Shown: piece by piece, positions 52,255 through 60,537 of the stretch
Layout of the letters: each line of letters begins with the position of its first letter
Numbering within the stretch: position 1 is the first letter of the stretch
Source: DAIDKA01 sp036498905
Lineage (GTDB): Bacteria > Pseudomonadota > Gammaproteobacteria > Steroidobacterales > Steroidobacteraceae
Length of the DNA: 64,000 bases
Direction: 5' to 3'
Assembly (NCBI GenBank): GCA_036498905.1
Contig: DASYER010000032.1
Span: 124,001 to 188,000, forward strand
The notes under the pieces: model-generated
What the model was told of the DNA's origin: nothing
Databases searched by the model: none
Seen by the model: the letters and a program-made list of their open reading frames with translations, nothing else
Program-made: the position numbers and the translations under genes

Positions 52255-52271
52255 CTGGCACAGCTCTTGCT
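52255..52271 (+). promoter_or_regulatory. Sigma-54 promoter (-24/-12)
   Basis: CTGGCACAGCTCTTGCT matches the RpoN consensus TGGCAC-N5-TTGC. The invariant GG (52257-52258) and GC (52269-52270) are separated by exactly 10 bases, as required. It would start transcription near 52281, just ahead of the hairpin leader. RpoN promoters need an NtrC-type activator, which suggests nitrogen or stress control. Confidence 0.75.
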
Positions 52272-52284
52272 CTGTTCAATCTCA

Positions 52285-52390
52285 AGACGGTAACCCGTCT
52301 GAACACGCGGCCCAATGACGGGCCTGAGGCAATGACGCCTGCATGAGCAATCCCCAAGCCTTGGGGAGTTGCCGATGCAGGTTTTTTTTT
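52285..52390 (+). ncRNA. ANTAR-type antitermination leader with intrinsic terminator
   Basis: Four stacked elements are visible. A 5' hairpin pairs agacgg (52285-52290) with ccgtct (52295-52300). P1 pairs GGCCC (52309-52313) with GGGCC (52320-52324), leaving the hexaloop AATGAC (52314-52319). P2 pairs AGGC (52327-52330) with GCCT (52337-52340), again with hexaloop AATGAC (52331-52336). A1 and G4 of both loops match the ANTAR recognition pattern. The 3' arm of P2 overlaps the terminator's 5' arm at 52338. An ANTAR protein such as NasT or NasR would bind P1-P2, block the terminator, and turn on the porin. Confidence 0.8.
52338..52390 (+). terminator. Strong intrinsic terminator in the porin leader
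   Basis: CCTGCAT (52338-52344) pairs with ATGCAGG (52375-52381). Inside it GCAA pairs with TTGC and TCCCCAA (52351-52357) with TTGGGGA (52361-52367), with a GCC loop. Nine T follow (52382-52390). It lies between promoter and gene, so it should attenuate the porin unless the upstream P2 hairpin forms. Confidence 0.92.
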
Positions 52391-52425
52391 GCTCGCGCAA
52401 TCAGGAGCAATCCGAGGACGGTGAG

Positions 52426-53730
52426 ATGAAGAACTTCAAAAATCGGCGCAGCTATCCGATTCTCTGCTCCCTCCTGGCCATCGCATCGATGTTTTGCGAA
52501 AGGGCGGCGAGGGCAGACGAGGCGCCGGGCCTGCGCAACTTCTTTGCGGACTGGACGCCGATCGCCGATTTGCGCCTGCGCCTTGAGGACGTGAATCAGG
52601 TTCCGCTCCAGGATGCCGCCAAGGCGATCACGCTGCGCGCGCGATTGGGTTTCCAGACGGCGAAGGTATGGCGCACTGCATTGCTTGCAGAGGGGAATTT
52701 CCTCATACCCCTGGATGAGCGCTATCGTTCGGACCCGTCGGTCCTCAGCGCGACCCAGTATCCCGTGGTGCCCGATGGACGCGATCATGAACTGAATCGC
52801 CTGCAGCTGTTGAACACCGCCGTGCCGGGGACGACGATCATTTTCGGTCGGCAGCGCGTGCAGCTGGATGATCAGCGTTTCGTCGGCAATATTGGCTGGC
52901 GCCAGAATGAGCAGACCCTTGACGCCTTGCGCGTCGTGAACCGCAGTTTTTCCGGGCTGACGATTGATGTTACGTATGCGGACCGCGTGCACCGGGTGTA
53001 CGCCGAGGATTCACCACAGGGCACCTACACTGGTTCTATGTTTCTGGGAAACATCGCATACCAGACGCCCATCGGAAAACTCACGGGCTTCGCATATCTG
53101 CTGAGCTTTGACCCGCTCAGCGCGTTCCCCGGGCTTAGTGCCACGGCCGCGGCGGCTCTCAACCCGGTCCTCACATCGACCAGCACCTACGGAGGTCGCT
53201 TTTCAGGCGATCAAACCTACGGCGCGGTGAAGATCGGCTATGTTGCGTCCTATGCGACACAGCAGCAACGGGGGGGCAACCCCTACATGTTTGAAAACTA
53301 CTACTACCTTGGAGAATTGTCCGCAAGCATCGGACCGGTGACCGGCGTAGTCGGTGACGAGGTCATGCAGGGCAACGGCACGATCGGCTTTGCAACGCCA
53401 CTGGCGACCACCCACGCATTTGATGGCTGGGCAGACAAGTTTCTGACGACACCGCCGAACGGACTCGAGAATCGCTATGCCTCACTCGCCTACCTGTGCT
53501 CCGCGGCGGGCCGATTCAAGAGCCTCTCGTTCAAAGCGATCTACCGCAGTTTTGCGCCGCAGCACACGGCCGGCGACTATGGATCAGAGTGGGATTTCCA
53601 GGTATCCCGCAAATGGGGACGCTTCACGCCCGCGATCGTCCTGGCAGATTATCGGGCTGCGGCGAGCACGCCGGCTGCCATCGCCCGTGATACCCGGAAG
53701 CTGTTCGTGTTGGTGGATTTCAGTCTGTGA
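52426..53730 (+). CDS. Alginate-export-like outer-membrane porin
   Basis: The 434-residue protein has a signal peptide (LCSLLAIASMFCERAARA, possible cleavage before DEAPG) and a beta-barrel of alternating strands (RLRLEDVNQVPL, TTIIFGRQRVQLDDQRFVG, ending LFVLVDFSL), as in the alginate-export porin family (PF13372). Members pass small anionic solutes, and some near nitrate or nitrite assimilation genes are thought to serve those anions. ATG 52426 has GAGGA seven bases upstream. A longer frame from 52369 overlaps the terminator and is not a real start. Regulation by sigma-54 and ANTAR antitermination suggests a nitrogen-source role, which is an inference. Confidence 0.85.
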   Translation: MKNFKNRRSYPILCSLLAIASMFCERAARADEAPGLRNFFADWTPIADLRLRLEDVNQVPLQDAAKAITLRARLGFQTAKVWRTALLAEGNFLIPLDERYRSDPSVLSATQYPVVPDGRDHELNRLQLLNTAVPGTTIIFGRQRVQLDDQRFVGNIGWRQNEQTLDALRVVNRSFSGLTIDVTYADRVHRVYAEDSPQGTYTGSMFLGNIAYQTPIGKLTGFAYLLSFDPLSAFPGLSATAAAALNPVLTSTSTYGGRFSGDQTYGAVKIGYVASYATQQQRGGNPYMFENYYYLGELSASIGPVTGVVGDEVMQGNGTIGFATPLATTHAFDGWADKFLTTPPNGLENRYASLAYLCSAAGRFKSLSFKAIYRSFAPQHTAGDYGSEWDFQVSRKWGRFTPAIVLADYRAAASTPAAIARDTRKLFVLVDFSL

Positions 53731-53731
53731 C

Positions 53732-55537
53732 TCACGGGCCGAGATCCACGTCCCGGAACATGCGCGCCACTCGGGGCTCAAGGTCCAGTGCGGCATGCAG
53801 GTCGGCATCGCCGGCGGCCTTGTCACCCTTTGCCTCACGCGCGATGCCCCGTGCGTAGTAGGCCCGGGCGAGTCGCGGTTGCAGCTTGATGGTGTCGTTG
53901 AAGTCGGTGATCGCTTTGTCGTACTGCTTCAGGCGCAGCTCGACAATGCCGCGGTCGAACAACAGCGTCGAATTGCCCGAGACGCGGCGGCGCGCCGTAT
54001 TGCAGTCCTGCAGCGCCGCCTCGAGTTCCTGGCCCAGCATTCCGCGCACCAGACAACGCCCGATCAGCGCCGAATAGCGGCGGTCGTCATCGGGATGCGC
54101 GGCAATCCAGGTATTGAGTATCTGCAGTGCCAGCGGATAGCGCCCGGTATCCGCGTAGGCTTCGGACTCGGTCAACTGCAGTTCGTAGCGGGTGGGCGCG
54201 CTGGCTTCGGCCGCAGCGAAATCTGCGCGACCACCTTCGAAGTTTCCGTTGCGAATGCGGAACTGCGCTCGCACCATCAACGCTTCGGTCAGATTGGGCT
54301 GCAGCCGCAGAGCCTCATCGATATCGCTCATTGCCCGCTGCGGCTGGCCGGTGCGCAGCAGTGCTTCTGCGCGGTGTATGTGGTAAACCGCGTTGCCTGA
54401 ATCGGCCGAGATTGCCCGGCCGTAATCTTCAATGGCTGCCGGCAGATCCCCACGATCGCGCTCGGCGGCCGCGCGCCGATCCAAATCAGCAGCGTCCGGT
54501 GCAGCAGTTTGTGAACCGTCCGGTGAAGTTGCCACTGCCGGGGCCGAACTTTCCGCCGTCAAGGCAGCGGCCGGCGCCCCACCACGGTGATTGCTCAGAT
54601 CAAATACCGGACCACCGTTGTAGGTGAAGAAAATCCTGTTCAGCTGGTATGAAATCAGTACCCGATGCGAGAGGAAAAAATCCGCACCCAGCAGCATGTC
54701 GGCATTCTGTGGCAACGATTCATAGTCAGAAATGCGCAGATGCGTATTACGGATCTCCTCTTCGTCCAGCTTGAAGGACTGAAACGGCGCAATCCATGAA
54801 TCGCGCATTTGGTTGCCGATGCCGAAGCTGATGCCGCCGGGCGTCACCCCCGGACTCTGGGGTGTTACGCCCGCGCGCGCGGCAGCCGCCAGGCTCAACC
54901 CGGAATTTCCTGCGCCCGTGTCAAAAAGCGCCCGGATCAGATGGCCGTTCACATGCACATCTGCGACCACGTGAGGTTGCCGCATATCGGTGGGGTAGAT
55001 GCGCAAGACATTGACCGGGTCCGTACCATGCCAGTAAGCAAGGTTGAAGTCGGTGCAGCCGGTATCCTTCAACAGCCGCACGGCGCCGTGGGCCAGATCA
55101 AGTTCGATATCGCCGGCGCGCATCAGGTTCTGGCCCAGGATTCCGTCCATGTCCCCGCGCGCGAGCCGGTCGCCGTAGACCAGCATGTCCACGTGACGCA
55201 CGGTCTGGTTACCGATCACGAAATTCTTGATATTCGCCAGACCGGGTTGGACCGTGCCGCCCACGCCCTGCAGAAGTACCGGAGAGGCGTGGACTGCGAG
55301 TCCGGCGCGCTTGGCGGCCTCCGGATACAGCATGCTGAAGAAGGCGCCCGTATCGAGCACCAGGTGGACTTCCATGCCGTTGACCTGCGCCGTTACAACG
55401 GGTTTGTACCCCACCATGGTGATCGGGATACTCAGGAACTGCTCCATCTTGCAGGCCGCGGCGCCTACGCCGCACTGCAGGATCAGCAGCGATGCCGCTA
55501 TCCTGGAGGCAAATCGACGGACACGTTTTGTGACCAT
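53732..55537 (-). CDS. Double retropepsin-like aspartic protease with TPR tail
   Basis: The 601-residue protein has a signal peptide and two retroviral-pepsin-like segments, with VLDTGAFFS (Asp62) and LFDTGAGNS (Asp206), each followed by an ILGQN/LLGADFF strand typical of the fold. After an Ala-rich linker a series of tetratricopeptide repeats fills the C-terminal half (about 370-590). Retropepsins normally work as dimers, so two copies in one chain may form one active site. Substrates of such periplasmic enzymes are unknown. ATG 55537 or 55546 are both possible. It is convergent with the porin gene. Confidence 0.85.
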   Translation of the reverse strand: MVTKRVRRFASRIAASLLILQCGVGAAACKMEQFLSIPITMVGYKPVVTAQVNGMEVHLVLDTGAFFSMLYPEAAKRAGLAVHASPVLLQGVGGTVQPGLANIKNFVIGNQTVRHVDMLVYGDRLARGDMDGILGQNLMRAGDIELDLAHGAVRLLKDTGCTDFNLAYWHGTDPVNVLRIYPTDMRQPHVVADVHVNGHLIRALFDTGAGNSGLSLAAAARAGVTPQSPGVTPGGISFGIGNQMRDSWIAPFQSFKLDEEEIRNTHLRISDYESLPQNADMLLGADFFLSHRVLISYQLNRIFFTYNGGPVFDLSNHRGGAPAAALTAESSAPAVATSPDGSQTAAPDAADLDRRAAAERDRGDLPAAIEDYGRAISADSGNAVYHIHRAEALLRTGQPQRAMSDIDEALRLQPNLTEALMVRAQFRIRNGNFEGGRADFAAAEASAPTRYELQLTESEAYADTGRYPLALQILNTWIAAHPDDDRRYSALIGRCLVRGMLGQELEAALQDCNTARRRVSGNSTLLFDRGIVELRLKQYDKAITDFNDTIKLQPRLARAYYARGIAREAKGDKAAGDADLHAALDLEPRVARMFRDVDLGP

Positions 55538-55554
55538 GTAATCCACTCTTCATC

Positions 55555-55638
55555 TGCCCGAGGTCGGAGTCGAACCGACACGCTTTTAAGGGCGGCGGAT
55601 TTTGAGTCCGCTGCGTCTACCAATTCCGCCACTCGGGC
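55555..55638 (-). tRNA. tRNA-Leu (anticodon CAA)
   Basis: The minus-strand sequence folds as a class II tRNA: acceptor GCCCGAG pairs with CTCGGGC, the anticodon stem GCGGA/TCCGC encloses the loop CTCAAAA with CAA at 34-36, there is a long variable arm, and the T arm is GTCGGTTCGACTCCGAC. The discriminator is A. The 3' CCA is not encoded. It reads UUG codons. Confidence 0.95.
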
Positions 55639-55721
55639 CTTGAGGGGGATGCCGGCCGACATCGTAGCGATTCCGGCGGCTGGTGCAACCTTTTGGCGGC
55701 TTGCCGCATCCTAATTCATAG

Positions 55722-56303
55722 GTGACACGATTAAGCGAAATCCGGGTGGCGGAGGGCTTGCTGGCCGGCGCGCGCGCGGGTGATCCGGGCGCGCAGGAGC
55801 AGATCTACACCCTGCTCGCGCCCGGGGTGTTTGCCCTGATCCGGCGGATGGTGGGGGTGCGCGCCGTGGCCGAGGATGTGTTTCAGGACACCATGATCAT
55901 GGTTTTCGAACAGCTTGACCGCTATCGTCAGGAGGCGCCATTGGGAGCCTGGGCCGGAAAAATCGCGCTCTCCCGCAGCCTGATGTTCCTGCGCTCACCC
56001 TGGCATCGGGCCAGGCTCAGCTTCGGTGCGCGTGCGGATGCCGAGGCCTTTCTCGCCCCAGCGAACCTGTTTCTGCCAGACCCCGGTGCCGAAAGCCTGG
56101 ACGTCGCGCGGGCGCTGGCGGCCTTGAGCCCGACGGCCCGTGCGGTGGTCTGGCTGTACGAGGTGGAGGGCTGGTCGCACGAGGAAATTGCCCGCAGTTT
56201 CGGCCGGACCGTCAGTTTTTCAAAATCCCAATTGGCCCGCGCCCATGAGAAATTGCGGGCCTGGTTCGAACCGGAGGCACCCCAGCGATGCGCGCCGACC
56301 TAG
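55722..56303 (+). CDS. ECF-type RNA polymerase sigma factor
   Basis: The 193-residue protein has the sigma-2 region with VRAVAEDVFQDTMIMVFEQLDRYR and PLGAWAGKIALSRSLMFLR, and a sigma-4 helix-turn-helix (VVWLYEVEGWSHEEIARSFGRTVSFSKSQLARA). It should direct RNA polymerase to a small regulon, usually for envelope stress. GTG 55722 is the start used. The next gene starts 16 nt before this stop, so the two are coupled, and a PDZ protein follows. The anti-sigma factor is probably that second gene. Confidence 0.9.
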   Translation: MTRLSEIRVAEGLLAGARAGDPGAQEQIYTLLAPGVFALIRRMVGVRAVAEDVFQDTMIMVFEQLDRYRQEAPLGAWAGKIALSRSLMFLRSPWHRARLSFGARADAEAFLAPANLFLPDPGAESLDVARALAALSPTARAVVWLYEVEGWSHEEIARSFGRTVSFSKSQLARAHEKLRAWFEPEAPQRCAPT

Positions 56304-56815
56304 ACCCCAAGGCACTCCTTGAGCGCCTGCGCGATTTGCCGAGCGGTAATGAGCCCTACAGCTTTGCGGAGTTTTCCCATCGCTACTCGCGACGCCGGAT
56401 CCGGCAGGCCCAGCGGCCACTGCGGCTACTGGCGGTTGCCCTGGCGGTGGTCATCGCCGGGTGGGCCATGAAGCATGGCCTGGCGCCTGTGATCGGGGCG
56501 GTGGCCACGGTCGCCGACGCACCGATGCCCGAATATTCACCCCCGCCAAGGCAATTGCCGGTATTGCTGCCGACGGCGAATGCCCAAAGCTGGCTGGATG
56601 CCCACCCGCAGCGGGCCCTGGTCCGCGTGCCGGCGCAGATGGCGGTGACCGAACTTGAAGACCAGATCGCGACCATGGATGACCAGCTCAACGCTGTGCG
56701 GCTTTCGCAGCCGCATGCGCAGCAGCTGGCGCTCCTACTGCGTGATCGTGCACAGCTGGTCGAATCCTTGGCCCAGGTGCGCTTTGCGCAGAACCTGGCG
56801 ACGGGAATGCCCTGA
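56288..56815 (+). CDS. Small single-helix membrane protein, possible anti-sigma factor
   Basis: The 175-residue protein has a cytoplasmic N-terminal region (RADLDPKALLERLRDLPSGNEPYSFAEFSHRYSRR), one membrane helix (about 44-62, LLAVALAVVIAGWAMKHGLAP) and a periplasmic C-terminal helix pair. It shares no clear family motif with known anti-sigma proteins. Its overlap with the ECF sigma gene and its topology make an anti-sigma role the best guess. ATG 56288 gives the overlap of 16 nt. It is followed by a PDZ protein after 41 nt. Confidence 0.7.
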   Translation: MRADLDPKALLERLRDLPSGNEPYSFAEFSHRYSRRRIRQAQRPLRLLAVALAVVIAGWAMKHGLAPVIGAVATVADAPMPEYSPPPRQLPVLLPTANAQSWLDAHPQRALVRVPAQMAVTELEDQIATMDDQLNAVRLSQPHAQQLALLLRDRAQLVESLAQVRFAQNLATGMP

Positions 56816-56856
56816 GTTTCATGTCTCCAACACCCACAAAATCCACGGTGATCGCA

Positions 56857-57936
56857 ATGTCCAAGCTTTCCTGTCTGGTACTGGCCGGTTTGCTGGTCAC
56901 AGCCAATGCGTTGGCGGCCGATGATCCCGCGACCGCAACCGGCTCGACGGCGAGTACGCCCGGCGCCGACCTTGATGCACAGCTGGCCGCCGCGCGCCAG
57001 AAACTCGAAGCGGCGGCGCGGGATGTGGCGCAGCTTTCAGCGCAGCTGGGCCAGTCGGCGATGGCGCGGGTGAGGACTTTGCGCACGCGCGCGGTGCTCG
57101 GGTTGCAGCTGCAGACACAGGCATCGGCCAAGGAACAGGGTGCCACCGTCATGGGAGTCAGTCCCGGCGGGCCGGCCGCCGAGGCCGGAATCGTCCCCGG
57201 AGACGTCATCGTGGCATTGAACGGCGAGTCGACAACCGGTCCGAACGCGACGCGTACGGTGGTAGTGCGGATGGCTGCCGTAAAGCCGGATGCCAAGGTG
57301 ACCGTGAAGGTGATGCGCGATGGCAAGCCCAAGGACTTCACGGTCACCGCACGGGCCGGCACGGCGGACTTCTTCTCGGCCTTCGATGGCCCCGGCCCGG
57401 TGTGGATTCCGCGTGGTCCCGATGTGGTATGGAACGGCAACCGGCCGGGCCCGGGCGGTGGCGCAGGCGCGATCTTCGAGGGGATGGAGCTTGCGGACCT
57501 CTCGCCCGCGCTCGGTCAGTACTTCGGCACGGCGAAGGGCGTGCTGGTGGTCCGCGTGCCGCGTGATGGCGACTTCCTCAAGCTGCAGGACGGGGATGTC
57601 ATCCTGAACATCGATGGCCGTGTGCCGGAAAACAGTTCGCATGCCACGCGCATCCTGCGCTCCTATCAGCCGGGTGAGAAAATCCAGATGAAGATCATGC
57701 GCGAGAAGAAATCGATGGAACTGGAAGGCACGCTGCCCGAACGGCGGCGCACCGGAGGAGTTCCGCCATCGGGTATCGACCCCGGCATTGATCCTTTCTA
57801 CGGCAGGCCACCCTCGCCGCAGCTGCAGTTGCAACCGCGGTTTCCACCGCAGCCACGGCCGCCGCCGCAGGGACGCTTCGTGCCGCTGGGAGAGACGGAC
57901 TCGGCCCCACAGCTCGCGGCGCTGCCGCCGCGATAG
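56857..57936 (+). CDS. Secreted protein with two PDZ domains
   Basis: The 359-residue protein has a signal peptide (CLVLAGLLVTANALAA), a coiled segment (DAQLAAARQKLEAAARDVAQLSAQL) and two PDZ-like domains (GATVMGVSPGGPAAEAGIVPGDVIVALNG and GVLVVRVPRDGDFLKLQDGDVILNIDG). The C-terminus is Pro/Gln-rich. It has no protease domain, so it is not HtrA. It may bind exposed C-termini of misfolded proteins and act as a sensor or adaptor in the stress pathway of the ECF sigma factor upstream. ATG 56857, behind GGTGA, is preferred over 56821. Confidence 0.85.
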   Translation: MSKLSCLVLAGLLVTANALAADDPATATGSTASTPGADLDAQLAAARQKLEAAARDVAQLSAQLGQSAMARVRTLRTRAVLGLQLQTQASAKEQGATVMGVSPGGPAAEAGIVPGDVIVALNGESTTGPNATRTVVVRMAAVKPDAKVTVKVMRDGKPKDFTVTARAGTADFFSAFDGPGPVWIPRGPDVVWNGNRPGPGGGAGAIFEGMELADLSPALGQYFGTAKGVLVVRVPRDGDFLKLQDGDVILNIDGRVPENSSHATRILRSYQPGEKIQMKIMREKKSMELEGTLPERRRTGGVPPSGIDPGIDPFYGRPPSPQLQLQPRFPPQPRPPPQGRFVPLGETDSAPQLAALPPR

Positions 57937-57987
57937 GGCTGCGCAGGCGAGCGCATCGCCGGCCGCATGAGTTGATACCATGCGGCC

Positions 57988-58998
57988 GTGCTTTTATCTG
58001 ACTTTGCTTATGACCTGCCTGCCGAGCTGATTGCGCAGGTCCCCCTCCCCGAGCGCTCGGCGAGCCGGTTGCTGGTTCTTGCGGGCCAATCGGGGTCGCT
58101 CGATCGGTCGATGCGGGACTTCCCGGACCTGCTCCAGCCCGGTGATCTGCTGGTCTTCAATGACACCCGCGTCATCGCCGCGCGGGTGATGGGGACCAAG
58201 CCTACCGGCGGCCGAGTCGAAATTTTCCTCGAACGCATCGTGGAGGATCGTACGGCGCTGGTGCAGTTGCGGGCCGGCAAGCCCATACGGCCGGGGCTGG
58301 AAATCGCCACCGCAGGTGGCCCGGTCCTGATCCTGGAGCAGCAGCAGGATCTGTGGCAGGTGCGCACGCCAACCGCGGCGCTGGAATTCTTCGCTGCGCA
58401 CGGCGCGGTACCGCTGCCACCCTATATCCAGCGTGCCGCGGCCGCGCAGGATCGGGAGCGTTACCAGAGTATTTTTGCGCGTGACCCCGGCGCGGTCGCC
58501 GCGCCGACGGCCAGTCTGCATTTCGATGCCGAACTGGTGGCGGCGCTTGCGGCCCGCGGCGTGCAGCACGCCTGCATCACCCTGCATGTGGGTGCCGGGA
58601 CGTTTCAGCCGGTGCGCAATCCGGACCTGGAACGCCACGTGCTGCATGAGGAGCGCGTGATCGTGCCGCCATCGACGTGCGCCGCCATCGCGGACACACG
58701 ACGGCGTGGCGGACGCATCATCGCCGTGGGCACGACCGTCGTGCGCGCGCTCGAGGCCGCCGGCGCCGTCCCCTGGTCCGGCGATACGCGGCTGTTCATT
58801 CGTCCGGGTTTCCGCTTCCAGGTCGTCGATGGCCTGCTGACCAATTTTCACTTGCCCGAATCCACGCTGCTCATGCTGGTGTGCGCGCTGGCGGGCCGCG
58901 AGCGCGTGCTGGCTGCATACGAACATGCCGTGCGATCGGGATATCGGTTCTTCAGCTACGGGGATGCCATGTTCGTGGCTCCCGGCGCGGGGGCTTGA
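57988..58998 (+). CDS. queA: S-adenosylmethionine:tRNA ribosyltransferase-isomerase QueA
   Basis: The 336-residue protein has FAYDLPAELIAQVPLPERSASRLL, LVFNDTRVIAARVMG, GAPTASLHFD-type AAPTASLHFD, THLHVGAGTF-like ITLHVGAGTFQPV, and FHLPESTLLMLV. These are the QueA signatures. It adds the ribosyl part of AdoMet to preQ1 in tRNA to give epoxyqueuosine. The start is GTG at 57988. It precedes tgt by 6 nt. Confidence 0.96.
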   Translation: MLLSDFAYDLPAELIAQVPLPERSASRLLVLAGQSGSLDRSMRDFPDLLQPGDLLVFNDTRVIAARVMGTKPTGGRVEIFLERIVEDRTALVQLRAGKPIRPGLEIATAGGPVLILEQQQDLWQVRTPTAALEFFAAHGAVPLPPYIQRAAAAQDRERYQSIFARDPGAVAAPTASLHFDAELVAALAARGVQHACITLHVGAGTFQPVRNPDLERHVLHEERVIVPPSTCAAIADTRRRGGRIIAVGTTVVRALEAAGAVPWSGDTRLFIRPGFRFQVVDGLLTNFHLPESTLLMLVCALAGRERVLAAYEHAVRSGYRFFSYGDAMFVAPGAGA

Positions 58999-59004
58999 GC
59001 GGCC

Positions 59005-60132
59005 ATGCAACCGAAATTTGAACTATTGAAGTCAGTCGGCGCGGCGCGGCGCGGGCGACTGAGCCTGACCCATGGCGTGGTCGACACACCAGCCTTCATG
59101 CCGGTCGGGACCTACGGCACTGTCAAATCCATGACGCCCGAGGAACTTGTGACGGTGGGCGCGCAGATTGTGCTGGGTAATACCTTCCACCTGATGCTGC
59201 GGCCGGGTCCGGCGATCATCGAGGCGCATGGCGGGCTGCACGGCTTCATGCATTGGCAGCGGCCAATTCTCACCGATTCGGGGGGCTTCCAGGTTTTCAG
59301 CCTCGCCGAACTGCGGAAAATCTCGGAAGAAGGGGTCCGTTTCCAGTCCCCGCTGGATGGCAGCGAAGTGCATCTGACGCCCGAACGCTCCATGGACATG
59401 CAGCGCACGCTGCGCTCCGATATCGCCATGGCTTTTGACGACTGCACCCCCTATCCGGCCAGCGAAGCCCAGGCGCGTGAGTCGATGGAGCGCTCCATGC
59501 GCTGGGCGGCTCGGGGCCATGCCCATTATTACCGCGATGAGCCCCCCGGGGGCCTGTTCGGCATCGTGCAGGGCGGCATGCACACCTCTTTGCGGCTGGC
59601 CTCTCTGGAATCCTTGATGCAGCGCAATTGGCCGGGCTTTGCGCTGGGTGGTCTTGCCGTCGGCGAGCCGGAGGCCGAGCGTCTGCGGGTTCTGGAGGAG
59701 GTCGTACCGCATATGCCGGCCGATCGTCCGCGATACCTCATGGGGGTGGGATTTCCGGAGGACATCGTGGCCGGCGTGGCCCGCGGCATCGACATGTTTG
59801 ATTGCGTGATTCCGACGCGCCATGCGCGCAATGGCCACCTGTTCACTTCCACCGGGGTCATCAATATCCGCAACAGCAGCCATGCCACCGACCTGTCGCC
59901 GATCGACCCGCAGTGCGGCTGCTATACCTGCGCCCACTATTCCCGCTCCTACCTGCGCCACCTTGATCGCTGCAACGAGATCCTGGGCAGCCGCCTGAAT
60001 ACCCTGCATAACCTCCACTTCTACCAGCAGCTGATGCGGTCGATCCGTGCGGCCCTGGACGAGGGCCGTTTCGAGGCTTTTGCCGCCGGTTTCCCCGCTC
60101 CCAGGCGGGCGCGGGCGGACCCTGTGGCATAA
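59005..60132 (+). CDS. tgt: tRNA-guanine transglycosylase
   Basis: The 375-residue protein has the TGT layout: TPAFMPVGTYGTVKSMTPEEL, NTFHLMLRPG, LTDSGGFQVFSLAELRK with the catalytic Asp, FGIVQGGMH, GLAVGEP, and a Cys-rich zinc site near the C-terminus (CGCYTCAHYSRSYLRHL). It swaps guanine 34 for preQ1 in tRNAs for His, Asp, Asn and Tyr. It lies 6 nt after queA and before yajC, a common order in gammaproteobacteria. Confidence 0.97.
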   Translation: MQPKFELLKSVGAARRGRLSLTHGVVDTPAFMPVGTYGTVKSMTPEELVTVGAQIVLGNTFHLMLRPGPAIIEAHGGLHGFMHWQRPILTDSGGFQVFSLAELRKISEEGVRFQSPLDGSEVHLTPERSMDMQRTLRSDIAMAFDDCTPYPASEAQARESMERSMRWAARGHAHYYRDEPPGGLFGIVQGGMHTSLRLASLESLMQRNWPGFALGGLAVGEPEAERLRVLEEVVPHMPADRPRYLMGVGFPEDIVAGVARGIDMFDCVIPTRHARNGHLFTSTGVINIRNSSHATDLSPIDPQCGCYTCAHYSRSYLRHLDRCNEILGSRLNTLHNLHFYQQLMRSIRAALDEGRFEAFAAGFPAPRRARADPVA

Positions 60133-60204
60133 TGCCGCCCCCTCGCCGCCCGGACACTCCGGGGGGCTGTTCGGGATAAGGACTTCGCAAAGTCAGGTGC
60201 ACCC

Positions 60205-60534
60205 ATGAATTCATTGATTCCCGAGGCGATGGCGCAGGCCGGCGCCGCATCTCCCACCAGCCAATATGGCGGCCTGCTCATCCCGATAGCGTTCGTCGCG
60301 ATCCTGTACTTCATGATGATCCGCCCGCAGCAGAAGAAGGCCAAGGATCACCAGGCCATGCTCAGCAAGCTGTCGTCGGGTGATGAGGTGGTGACTTCCG
60401 GTGGCATTCTCGGGCGCATCGTGGAAGTTGGAGATGCCTTCGTGACCATCGAGGTCGCCGACAGTGTGCGGGTGAAGGTGCAGAAGAGCCAGGTAACGTC
60501 ATTGATGCCGAAAGGCACCCTGAAGAGCGCTTGA
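60205..60534 (+). CDS. yajC: Sec translocase accessory protein YajC
   Basis: The 109-residue protein has one membrane helix (LLIPIAFVAILYFMMI) followed by RPQQKKAKDHQAMLSKLSSGDEVVTSGGILG, the YajC signature. It associates with SecDF in the inner membrane. ATG 60205 has AGGTG upstream. The stop is 3 nt before secD. Confidence 0.96.
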   Translation: MNSLIPEAMAQAGAASPTSQYGGLLIPIAFVAILYFMMIRPQQKKAKDHQAMLSKLSSGDEVVTSGGILGRIVEVGDAFVTIEVADSVRVKVQKSQVTSLMPKGTLKSA

Positions 60535-60537
60535 AAA

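Noticed and set aside
52301..52345. Guanidine-II (mini-ykkC) riboswitch
   Set aside because: Tandem hairpins are present, but the loops are AATGAC, not ACGR. The second one continues into ACGC, and the spacing fits ANTAR targets better.
52369..52425. Start of the porin at ATG 52369
   Set aside because: This ATG lies in the terminator stem. The signal peptide and a good ribosome site begin at 52426.
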